This document shows positions 45,531 through 51,908 of a stretch of 51,908 bases of DNA, one piece after another (positions within the stretch are counted from its first letter, which is position 1; each line of letters opens with the position of its first letter). The position numbers were made by a program, and so were the translations under genes. The notes under the pieces are model-generated. The model was not told where the DNA came from and searched no databases. It worked only from the letters and a program-made list of their open reading frames with translations. This stretch comes from Clostridia bacterium (lineage in GTDB: Bacteria > Bacillota > Clostridia > Christensenellales > Aristaeellaceae), in NCBI GenBank assembly GCA_017396845.1, contig JAFQKQ010000102.1, positions 1 to 51,908 of the forward strand, given 5' to 3'.

Positions 45531-45559
45531 TTGACAGACTGAGTTCGGTTTTGTATAAT
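45531..45559 (+). promoter_or_regulatory. Promoter of the TetR gene with operator-like palindrome
   Basis: A consensus TTGACA (45531-45536) and TATAAT (45554-45559) are 17 bases apart. The spacer contains ACTGA-GT-TCGGT (45538-45549), an almost perfect palindrome that could be the site of self-repression. Confidence 0.85.
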
Positions 45560-45612
45560 AAAAACAGACCACAGTTGGGATGTATTATGCGAAATCGGGG
45601 CGTGAGCAGTTC

Positions 45613-46341
45613 ATGAGAAAGGGCGACCAGAGAAGAGCGGCGATTATTGAAACAGCGGAAAGGCTTTTCTATCTGAAGGGATATGAAAGCACCTCCGTGC
45701 AGGATGTACTGGACGAGCTGCATCTTTCCAAGGGCGGTTTTTATCATCACTTTGAAAGCAAGCTTTCACTGCTTGAAGCCATATGCGAAAAGAGAACCAT
45801 CGCTGCGTATGAAGAGAGCGAAAGAGTCGTTCGCGAAGGTAAATTAAACGCCGTTCAGAAGCTCAACATGATTTTTGGAATGAGCAGCATACTGCAGCAG
45901 GACTCCATGGACTTTATTGCGCTAATGCTGAGAGTTGCTTACCATGACGGCGCTGTAATGTTAAGAGAACAAATGAAGCTTGTATCCATGCGCCTTATGC
46001 AGCCGCTGGTGGATGAGGTTATAGAAGAGGGCGTACGAGAAAATCTGTTCTTCGTGAAATATCCGGAATCTATGGGCTCGCTGCTGCTTCTGCTCGGGCA
46101 CAATATGACCGATAAAATATCATTCTCGCTTTCAAGAGCGGATGAGGATCCGGAGTGCCTTAATCAGATTGTGGAGGATTTGAAGGTATACAGATACGCC
46201 ATTGAAACGCTTCTGAACGCGCCATACGGCTCGATTGTGCTGTTTGACGTAGCAAGAATCAAAGAGGTGCTTAAAGCGATTTCCGCTCAGAACCGAAAGG
46301 AACGCTGGGAAGCGATACAAAAATCAGAAAATGCCGTTTGA
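45613..46341 (+). CDS. TetR family transcriptional regulator
   Basis: A 242-residue regulator. The TetR helix-turn-helix is plain in residues 10-50 (IIETAERLFYLKGYESTSVQDV, LHLSKGGFYHHFESK in two parts). The larger C-terminal part is helical and would bind a ligand. The start at 45613 is chosen because the domain begins MRKGDQRR; a longer frame from 45580 has no better ribosome site. The likely targets are itself and perhaps the amidase gene behind it. No efflux pump gene is adjacent. Confidence 0.92.
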   Translation: MRKGDQRRAAIIETAERLFYLKGYESTSVQDVLDELHLSKGGFYHHFESKLSLLEAICEKRTIAAYEESERVVREGKLNAVQKLNMIFGMSSILQQDSMDFIALMLRVAYHDGAVMLREQMKLVSMRLMQPLVDEVIEEGVRENLFFVKYPESMGSLLLLLGHNMTDKISFSLSRADEDPECLNQIVEDLKVYRYAIETLLNAPYGSIVLFDVARIKEVLKAISAQNRKERWEAIQKSENAV

Positions 46342-46350
46342 TGGCTGAAC

Positions 46351-46411
46351 AAAAAGCCGCTTTCATTCGTCTTACTCCTATAAAGGGAGTGATGAAATGA
46401 AGCGGTTTTTT
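46351..46411 (+). terminator. Terminator-like hairpin containing the amidase SD and start codon
   Basis: AAAAAGCCGCTTTCATT (46351-46367) pairs imperfectly with AATGAAGCGGTTTTTT (46396-46411), and inside it ACTCC (46374-46378) pairs with GGAGT (46386-46390). The run of six T (46406-46411) follows the stem as in an intrinsic terminator for tetR. Yet the SD (GGGAG) is in the inner stem, and the amidase ATG (46397-46399) and first codons form the outer 3' arm. Confidence 0.75.
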
Positions 46412-47143
46412 ATTATCTGTATTGCATTTTTGCTTGCGCTTTCTGCGGTTGGGATTTCTGAAAGGAATGAAGTAAGCATGATTGGCGAAGGCGAGAGCTA
46501 TCAGGCTTTCCCGCTTAAGGGCGTTAAGATCGGAATTGATCCGGGCCACCAGAGAAAGAGCAACAATCAGCAGGAAGCGGTAGCGCCGGGCAGCAGTGAA
46601 ACGAAGGCGAAGGTATCCAGCGGAACCAGCGGTGTGTCTACGGGAATTCCGGAATATATTTCCGTGCTTGAAATATCGTTTATGCTAAGAGATCTGCTTT
46701 GCGATTTGGGCGCGGAAGTGAAAATGACGAGAGAGACGCACGATGTAGATATCTCGAATCAGGAACGAGCGATCATGATGAACGAGTGGGGCGCGGATAT
46801 TGTAATCCGCGTGCATTTAAACGGCTATAATGACCACAGCGTACATGGAATGGGCATGTATGTACGGAAAACCGGCGCGTATGCAGAAGAGAGCGCGTAC
46901 CTTGGAAAACTGATGCTTACCGAAATGGAAAAGCTTACGCAGGCAAAAAATCAGGGCGTATTCAAAAGGGATACATATACGGGGCTTAACTGGTCGGAAG
47001 TTCCGTGCGTGCTTGCGGAGCTTGGATACATGAGCAATTATGAAGAGGATGAAAAACTCAATGATCCCGAATACCGGATGCTGCTTGTAAAAGGCATGGT
47101 AAACGGAATCATCGAGTATGTATATGATATGGGAGTTCTTTAA
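46397..47143 (+). CDS. N-acetylmuramoyl-L-alanine amidase (Amidase_3)
   Basis: A 248-residue exported zinc amidase that cuts the peptide from muramic acid in peptidoglycan. A signal peptide (residues 1-22) is followed by the Amidase_3 domain: GIDPGHQ, a zinc-ligand Glu in SVLEISFML, VHLNGY and the catalytic Glu in VLAELGYMSN. It has no wall-binding repeats. About 35 extra residues rich in Ser, Gly and Thr follow the first motif. The start codon sits inside a terminator-like hairpin. It ends with stops interlocked with the convergent lipid kinase gene. Confidence 0.92.
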   Translation: MKRFFIICIAFLLALSAVGISERNEVSMIGEGESYQAFPLKGVKIGIDPGHQRKSNNQQEAVAPGSSETKAKVSSGTSGVSTGIPEYISVLEISFMLRDLLCDLGAEVKMTRETHDVDISNQERAIMMNEWGADIVIRVHLNGYNDHSVHGMGMYVRKTGAYAEESAYLGKLMLTEMEKLTQAKNQGVFKRDTYTGLNWSEVPCVLAELGYMSNYEEDEKLNDPEYRMLLVKGMVNGIIEYVYDMGVL

Positions 47144-48006
47144 AATCTGGCCGTGACCGATGCGGGCAGGACGCTGATATCCGCCGAATCGATATCGATC
47201 AGTTCGCCGTCCAGCTGAAAGGTCATCGATTTTGCGCGGATGACCGCGCGTTTTACGGCGTATGACTTTGATATCGGAAGATACGTATGAAGTCCAAGAA
47301 TAAAAATCGGCAGAAGGAAGGGAATCCAGCGCTTTTTAATGGCGCGGATGAGCACAAGATTGAAAAGTCCGTCGTCAAGGCTTGCACCGGGAACCGCCTT
47401 CATGCCGCCGCCGTAATAGCGGCCGTTTCCGATGGAGAGAATGGTAAGGCAGTGCTTTTCAAAAGGACCGCCGTCGATCGAAATCTCGCATTCAAACGGC
47501 TTATAGCCGCCAAGCGCGTCAAAAAGCGCGAGGAGATAGGTAATGAGTCCGCGGTAGGAGGATTTGTACTTTTCTACCTTCTTTAGAACGTCCGCATCAA
47601 AGCCGGCGCCGGCTACATTGATGAAGGGCGTTTCGTTTACTATGCCGCTGTCGATCTTGCGGATAGGGGAATGAAACTGCTTCTTAAGCGCTTTAACGGG
47701 ATTTTTCGGAAGCTTCAGCGTCTTAAGAAAGTCGTTGCCGGTTCCGCAGGGGACGAATATCACGGGCAGGTGCGAACCGTGCAATCCGCCCAGAACCTCC
47801 GAAACGCTGCCATCTCCGCCTACGATGATCACGCCTTCAAGGTTATCGCGCACGGCGCTTTCGGCATGGACAAATGCATCGTGGGGATTGCTTGTCAGGC
47901 ATACCTTGTATTCGATACCGCTTGACTTCAGGAATTCTTCAATTTTGGGAAGGTATTTTTTTCCCTTTCCGTTTCCGGAAAATGGATTTAGGATTAGAGC
48001 GTACAA
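47140..48006 (-). CDS. Diacylglycerol kinase-type lipid kinase (YegS/BmrU family)
   Basis: A 288-residue lipid kinase. The family start (LILNPFSGNGKG), the nucleotide loop (VGGDGSVSEVLGGL) and PCGTGNDF are intact, with a beta-rich C-terminal domain (GFDADVLKKVEKYK, NGRYYGGGMKAVP). The open frame extends to 48066, but that TTG is the -35 of the promoter. A TTG at 48006 with AAGGTG 6 bases ahead is the best start; GTG at 48013-48015 is an alternative. It recycles diacylglycerol or a related lipid. Confidence 0.9.
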   Translation of the reverse strand: MYALILNPFSGNGKGKKYLPKIEEFLKSSGIEYKVCLTSNPHDAFVHAESAVRDNLEGVIIVGGDGSVSEVLGGLHGSHLPVIFVPCGTGNDFLKTLKLPKNPVKALKKQFHSPIRKIDSGIVNETPFINVAGAGFDADVLKKVEKYKSSYRGLITYLLALFDALGGYKPFECEISIDGGPFEKHCLTILSIGNGRYYGGGMKAVPGASLDDGLFNLVLIRAIKKRWIPFLLPIFILGLHTYLPISKSYAVKRAVIRAKSMTFQLDGELIDIDSADISVLPASVTARF

Positions 48007-48037
48007 ATTCTTCACCTTCAAAACTTTTGTTTTTTTA

Positions 48038-48066
48038 ACGATACACGAGCGGATGATGTTTGTCAA
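48038..48066 (-). promoter_or_regulatory. Promoter of the lipid kinase gene
   Basis: On the minus strand, TTGACA (48066-48061) and TATCGT (48043-48038) are 17 bases apart, starting 17 bases after the Ger(x)C stop. Confidence 0.7.
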
Positions 48067-48082
48067 GTATTTTTAGTAGAAA

Positions 48083-49180
48083 TTACTTTTCACCGATCAA
48101 AGAAACGCTTATTAAGATTTCGGCCTCTGAAAATTTTTGAAGCCAGTCATAATTCATCCATTCATCATTGGTCAGAAATCGCCTGGCGGCAATATCGGAA
48201 AAACCGAAGGGCTCTATATGGTGTGTCTGGCATTTCTCAATCAGCTTCTCTGTTTCACTTTTTATATATGCGCTTAATTTGTCCATATCGGGAAATGCGA
48301 TCAGGGGTGTAACGTCAAGATACATATCCAGGTGAATTCGGATTCTGCCGTCTAAAGGAGTGATTTCTATATCGCGCGGTTTTCTGGCGGTAAGCCTTAC
48401 CGGTGAAGGATCGGATATATTCGCTGTATGACCGCCGGTTCCGCATATAAAGTGCATCAGCTGCGTTTCCCAGCCGTTTAAAAGCAATACGAGTTTTTCT
48501 CTGTCAAAAAGGGCGCAGCCCATGTATTCGTTTTTGTTTTCGCCTTCCCGCGCAATTTCGCCGGCCATCAATTCGCCGGAGGGCGTTGGAGAAGCTGTAT
48601 CGGCAAGGGCGCATTTTGCGGTGGAGTATTCGCTTTCAAGGCCTGCATAAAGCGATGAAAGGGAAGTGTTTACGATATAGCCGCCGTTTGTACGGTATTC
48701 GATCATATTGGGTATGGTTACGGAGAGGCGCTTTCCGATAAACGGCTTTTGGTTTTTCAGAAACTCATTTGCCTCGGATCGCGTTACGATTACGGAAGCG
48801 TTCAGCGACAGAGAAAACATATGAACGAGGAGAGATAAGGTATCGGAAAACGCGTCGCTTTTTGAAAATTCCTCCGAAAATACGATGCTTTTGATAAGCG
48901 ACAGATTGAGTTCCATGGGAAGAGAGGCTTCCAGCATGTGATACGCTTTGATGAAATCAACATCGGATGCAGAGTAAATCAGATATCCGCCCGAACCGCC
49001 TTTTTCCTGCGCGTCGTTTGGCGCGCTGATCGAAGGCACCTGCACGGTTATATTAAAGACTCCGCCGGTATAGTCAACGCCCATCGACACCGCAAGCGCC
49101 TGGTTTTCAAGCAGATGAGATGACGAGCAGCCGGAGAAAAGGAATATGATCAATATAGCAAGAACAAATGTTCGTTTCAT
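48083..49180 (-). CDS. Spore germination protein, Ger(x)C family lipoprotein
   Basis: A 365-residue lipoprotein with lipobox FSGCSS (lipidated Cys18), then the Ger(x)C domains (LENQALAVSMGVDYTGG at the start). It is the C subunit of a germinant receptor on the inner spore membrane. GAGGA precedes the ATG by 6 bases. It follows the GerB-type gene after 9 bases, giving the standard A-B-C gene order. Confidence 0.93.
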   Translation of the reverse strand: MKRTFVLAILIIFLFSGCSSSHLLENQALAVSMGVDYTGGVFNITVQVPSISAPNDAQEKGGSGGYLIYSASDVDFIKAYHMLEASLPMELNLSLIKSIVFSEEFSKSDAFSDTLSLLVHMFSLSLNASVIVTRSEANEFLKNQKPFIGKRLSVTIPNMIEYRTNGGYIVNTSLSSLYAGLESEYSTAKCALADTASPTPSGELMAGEIAREGENKNEYMGCALFDREKLVLLLNGWETQLMHFICGTGGHTANISDPSPVRLTARKPRDIEITPLDGRIRIHLDMYLDVTPLIAFPDMDKLSAYIKSETEKLIEKCQTHHIEPFGFSDIAARRFLTNDEWMNYDWLQKFSEAEILISVSLIGEK

Positions 49181-49189
49181 ATAATGTCC

Positions 49190-50311
49190 TCACGGTTTTT
49201 TTATCGCGCACTTAAGCCCCGAAATCAGAAACAAAAGAAATACCGGGATTGCTCCAAACAAAGAAAAATACATAGCGCCGTCCTTCATGCTGAGGCGGCA
49301 GATGGAAATAAGCAGCGCTATAGCGCCGAGTGCAAACGGCGCAATGCGGTATTCTCTATTTGCGGAAAGCGAAAAAAAGGCATTTGCCAGATACAGATCA
49401 AAGGCGTTTGTGATTGCAAAGGAGGAAAACCACACAATCAGTATCGGAAGCTGAACGGCTCGGTTCGATTTTCCGTTTGCAAGCAGCATATTAAGCTGTA
49501 TGGAGCGGCTGTGCTGCACGCCCGGTATATTGGGATAGACAATCGTATGAACCAGCAGGAGAAACACGGGAATCAGTATGCAGGCAAGATACGCATAAAG
49601 CGGTGAAACGGGTGTAGCAGGGCGCGTGTTTTTGCGCCCGTCTACAAATTCTCCGCTTGAAACGGTAAATATAAGCGGTATCAAAGTAAAGTAAAATGCG
49701 CACATCACAGCCCCCGGCATCATTTTTCTGATGCCGGGACCCAGTATCGGGAATAACCAACCGATTTGCGAAGTGGGAATCTCCATAAGCAATATGACCA
49801 GATAGAAAATTGGCAAAAGCTTGAGCCAGATGCCTGCGGCCCCGCCGACGCCGTTTGCGCCTTTGGATGCAATCAGCGCCATAATTACGCCGGTCGGAAT
49901 CAGAAACATGGATGTGGGCTGTCTGTAGAGCGTTGCATATTCTGCGCTGCCTGTAAGGATTCTGAGCATGCAGGCGCTTTCATATGTCATGAGAAGCGAA
50001 AAAAGAAGAAAGAACAATCGGGAACAGTTTTTTCCCATTTCCGTTTCGATTGCTTTTGCCAGAGGATAGCCGTGTCTTTTGAGAAGAAAACATGATGATA
50101 AAACCGCCGGAAGCGCAAGTACCGCGCCGATAAGCGGTATGAGCCACGAAGCGTTTTCTGCTGCCGGATAGTCTATCGATATGAGATAGTAGATTCTTGC
50201 AGATACCGAAAGCACGGCGCATAGGAACAAAGGCCTGTGCGTCATGAATGCGATATGCTCGGTATTGCGTTTTTCATTTAAAAAAGAAATCCATTGCCTG
50301 ATTTGTTTCAT
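49190..50311 (-). CDS. Spore germination protein, GerB family permease
   Basis: A 373-residue membrane protein with about ten membrane segments, of the GerAB/amino acid permease superfamily. It is the B subunit of the germinant receptor and the likely germinant-binding part. Features include an early YLISIDYP segment and the LIPLIGAVLALPAVL helix. It overlaps the A subunit gene by 4 bases (ATGA), so synthesis is coupled. Confidence 0.92.
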   Translation of the reverse strand: MKQIRQWISFLNEKRNTEHIAFMTHRPLFLCAVLSVSARIYYLISIDYPAAENASWLIPLIGAVLALPAVLSSCFLLKRHGYPLAKAIETEMGKNCSRLFFLLFSLLMTYESACMLRILTGSAEYATLYRQPTSMFLIPTGVIMALIASKGANGVGGAAGIWLKLLPIFYLVILLMEIPTSQIGWLFPILGPGIRKMMPGAVMCAFYFTLIPLIFTVSSGEFVDGRKNTRPATPVSPLYAYLACILIPVFLLLVHTIVYPNIPGVQHSRSIQLNMLLANGKSNRAVQLPILIVWFSSFAITNAFDLYLANAFFSLSANREYRIAPFALGAIALLISICRLSMKDGAMYFSLFGAIPVFLLFLISGLKCAIKKP

Positions 50312-51813
50312 TCATCCGTTCCTTTCCCTGTATTTTTCTTGGAATAGAATGCAAACGGCTTTTGAAGCCAAATGGGAAGGCGCAAAAACAGATCCGGATT
50401 GTGCGGACGGAAAGGCGCAAACGGCGAAAGAAACGGAGAAGAAAACGAACGCATCGAGGCGATAGAGGAAATCATGAGAACCGTTACAAGTACGATTCCG
50501 TACAGACCGAAAAACGCGCCCGCGATCAACAGAAACAGCCTGTAAATCTCCATTGCGACTGACATGCTGTAGCTGGGTACTGCAAAATTTCCGAGGCCCG
50601 TAATTGCGACAATAATGATCAGAATCGGGCTTATTATGGAAGCCGATACCGCCGCCTGCCCCAATATCAAAGCGCCTACGATACCGAGTGCGGAGCCGAT
50701 CTGAGAGGGAATGCGGGTTCCGGCTTCGTTGATTAAATTGAACGAAAATTCCATAAACAGAATCTCGCCCAGTATCGGAAAAGGTACGTTTGAACGCGCT
50801 TCGGCAATGGAAGTCAGCAGATTCATCGGCAGAAGGTGCGTATGGTACTGCGTGAGCGCAATATAAAAGGCGGGAAGAAAAAGAGAAAGACAGATTCCGA
50901 GAAAGCGGATCAGGCGCAGAAACGAGCCGTACTGCCAGCGCATAAACGCGTCGTCGGAAGCGTGCATGAAGTGAAAAATCGTGACCGGAGCGAGCAGCGC
51001 ATAGGGTGAGTTTTCGGATAGTATGGCAAATTGTCCCTCCGATAATCCCTGCGCGGCGCGGTCGGGGCGTTCCGTCTGAAGCATCTGCGGAAAAAGAGAA
51101 AAAGGATGATCTTCAATAAGCTGCTGGATCTGTCCGGTTCCGGAAACCGTTTCGCGGTCAATACTTAAAAGTCTTTCCCGCGCTTCGTTTACTGCCTGAG
51201 CATCGGTTACGCCGTTTACATACATGAGGGCGGCCTTGAGTGCGTTTCTGTTCCCGATATCGAACATTTCCGTTATAAGATCGGACGATTGAAGGTTTTT
51301 TCTGACGAGCGATATATTTGTCCGAAGGTTTTCCACAAAGCCTTCCTGAGATCCCAGAACCACGGATTCGTTGTTCGTGCGGTTTACAAGCCGGTGCGGA
51401 ACCTTTCTGATATCAATTGCTATCGCGCTTTCGCATTCATCGATAAACATAATGCACATACCGGAAAGGATTTCCCTGGAAATTTCTTGAAAGGTTGTTA
51501 CTTCTCTCGACTGCGAAGCAAACAAAACCTCTTCCCGAACAAAACTCAGGCGTTTATCGGTAGGAACAGGGGGCGTTTCACTTTTTAAAAGGCATGGCGC
51601 AAGTACGTATTCGGAAAGCGCGATGGGGTCCAAAAGCCCCTCAAGAAAGCATACAAACGCATTACTGCCGCAAATGGTGAATTTTCTAAGTACTATATCC
51701 TTATTTTCAGGCACATGAAAAATCGCGCACAGCGCTTCGATGTTTTCCTGAAGCGCTATGCGCGGTTTTTCTGCGAAAATGCTTTCGCGGTCAAATCCGA
51801 GTCTATCGGGCAT
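50308..51813 (-). CDS. Spore germination protein, GerA family
   Basis: A 501-residue A subunit of a germinant receptor. A large soluble N-terminal domain (about 1-280) is followed by about five membrane segments, including the conserved NLLTSIAEARSNVPFP loop, and a short Pro-rich tail. GerA-type subunits form the receptor channel with B and C. The ATG at 51813 is chosen over the GTG at 51822 because that GTG overlaps the SD (GGAGG, 8 bases ahead of the ATG). The SD is held in a small hairpin. It begins a complete three-gene operon. Confidence 0.95.
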   Translation of the reverse strand: MPDRLGFDRESIFAEKPRIALQENIEALCAIFHVPENKDIVLRKFTICGSNAFVCFLEGLLDPIALSEYVLAPCLLKSETPPVPTDKRLSFVREEVLFASQSREVTTFQEISREILSGMCIMFIDECESAIAIDIRKVPHRLVNRTNNESVVLGSQEGFVENLRTNISLVRKNLQSSDLITEMFDIGNRNALKAALMYVNGVTDAQAVNEARERLLSIDRETVSGTGQIQQLIEDHPFSLFPQMLQTERPDRAAQGLSEGQFAILSENSPYALLAPVTIFHFMHASDDAFMRWQYGSFLRLIRFLGICLSLFLPAFYIALTQYHTHLLPMNLLTSIAEARSNVPFPILGEILFMEFSFNLINEAGTRIPSQIGSALGIVGALILGQAAVSASIISPILIIIVAITGLGNFAVPSYSMSVAMEIYRLFLLIAGAFFGLYGIVLVTVLMISSIASMRSFSSPFLSPFAPFRPHNPDLFLRLPIWLQKPFAFYSKKNTGKGTDE

Positions 51814-51817
51814 GCGC

Positions 51818-51833
51818 GTCACCTCCCGGTGAC
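51818..51833 (-). promoter_or_regulatory. Hairpin holding the SD of the germination operon
   Basis: On the minus strand, GTCACC-GGGA-GGTGAC is a perfect 6-bp stem closed by a GNRA-type tetraloop. The SD (GGAGG, 51826-51822) lies partly in the loop and partly in the stem, 8 bases before the ATG. It could limit ribosome entry. Confidence 0.65.
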
Positions 51834-51908
51834 AGTATGCCCGGCTAATTTGAGATTCAATATGGGAAAATAAGGCTATTCCATTGCGATCAGCTTTGCC
51901 TGCTCCAC

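Noticed and set aside
51833-51839. CATACTG upstream of the GerA-type gene as a forespore sigma -10 element.
   Set aside because: The start site would fall on the SD itself and no fitting -35 was found at the right distance.
51876-51908. Possible 3' end of a further minus-strand gene (reads VEQAKLIAME then TAG).
   Set aside because: Only ten codons are visible, too few to separate a gene end from chance.

Overview
The window looks like chromosome from an endospore-forming, Gram-positive Clostridia-type bacterium of roughly even GC content. The clues are a complete GerA/GerB/Ger(x)C germinant receptor operon, a dnaG-rpoD-trmK-nif3 cluster, a PurR repressor of the Bacillus type, CdaA/CdaR c-di-AMP genes, YqeK/RsfS, and strong Shine-Dalgarno (SD) sequences throughout. 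The species cannot be named from the sequence alone. No insertion sequence, prophage, CRISPR array or conjugation gene was seen. This is mostly core chromosome, densely packed, with many 4-base gene overlaps.

Layout. 1-3.3 kb: end of a sugar ABC ATPase, a PucR-type regulator and a CtpB-like protease. 3.3-11.4 kb: a cysteine desulfurase-like enzyme divergent from a DUF3343 protein, then nth, obgE, yhbY, yqeK, rsfS, a D-aminopeptidase, an orphan histidine kinase and an exported protein. 11.4-19.5 kb, minus strand: the cdaA-cdaR operon with a small membrane protein and a PIG-V-like glycosyltransferase, then birA, an NAD(P)HX repair enzyme, an unknown protein and an UlaG-like hydrolase. 19.6-26.7 kb: tRNA-Leu(UAG), recX, yebC, murI, an unusual EF-G paralogue, a small hydrolase-like protein and a PrsA-like foldase. 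26.9-32.4 kb: dnaG, rpoD, trmK, a Nif3-family gene, a zinc-ribbon gene and RNase P RNA. 32.5-37.6 kb: a lipoprotein, murC, purR and two divergent PHP-domain proteins. 37.7-45.5 kb: pth, mfd, a ygiQ broken by one amber codon, and a corrinoid-activator-type iron-sulfur protein. 45.5-51.9 kb: a TetR regulator, a cell-wall amidase, a lipid kinase and the germinant receptor operon.

How the genes work together. Much of the content serves growth: replication and transcription (dnaG, rpoD), ribosome maturation and translation (obgE, yhbY, rsfS, yebC, pth, RNase P RNA, EF-G-like), the cell wall (murI, murC, amidase, CdaA/CdaR) and repair (nth, mfd, recX).

The most interesting signals are at the RNA level. 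In two unlinked places, 16163-16228 and 46351-46411, a terminator-like hairpin that follows an upstream gene has its 3' arm inside the start of the next gene, so start codon and SD are folded into it. A third hairpin holds the SD of the germination operon. I found no wholly new multi-gene system that I could defend.
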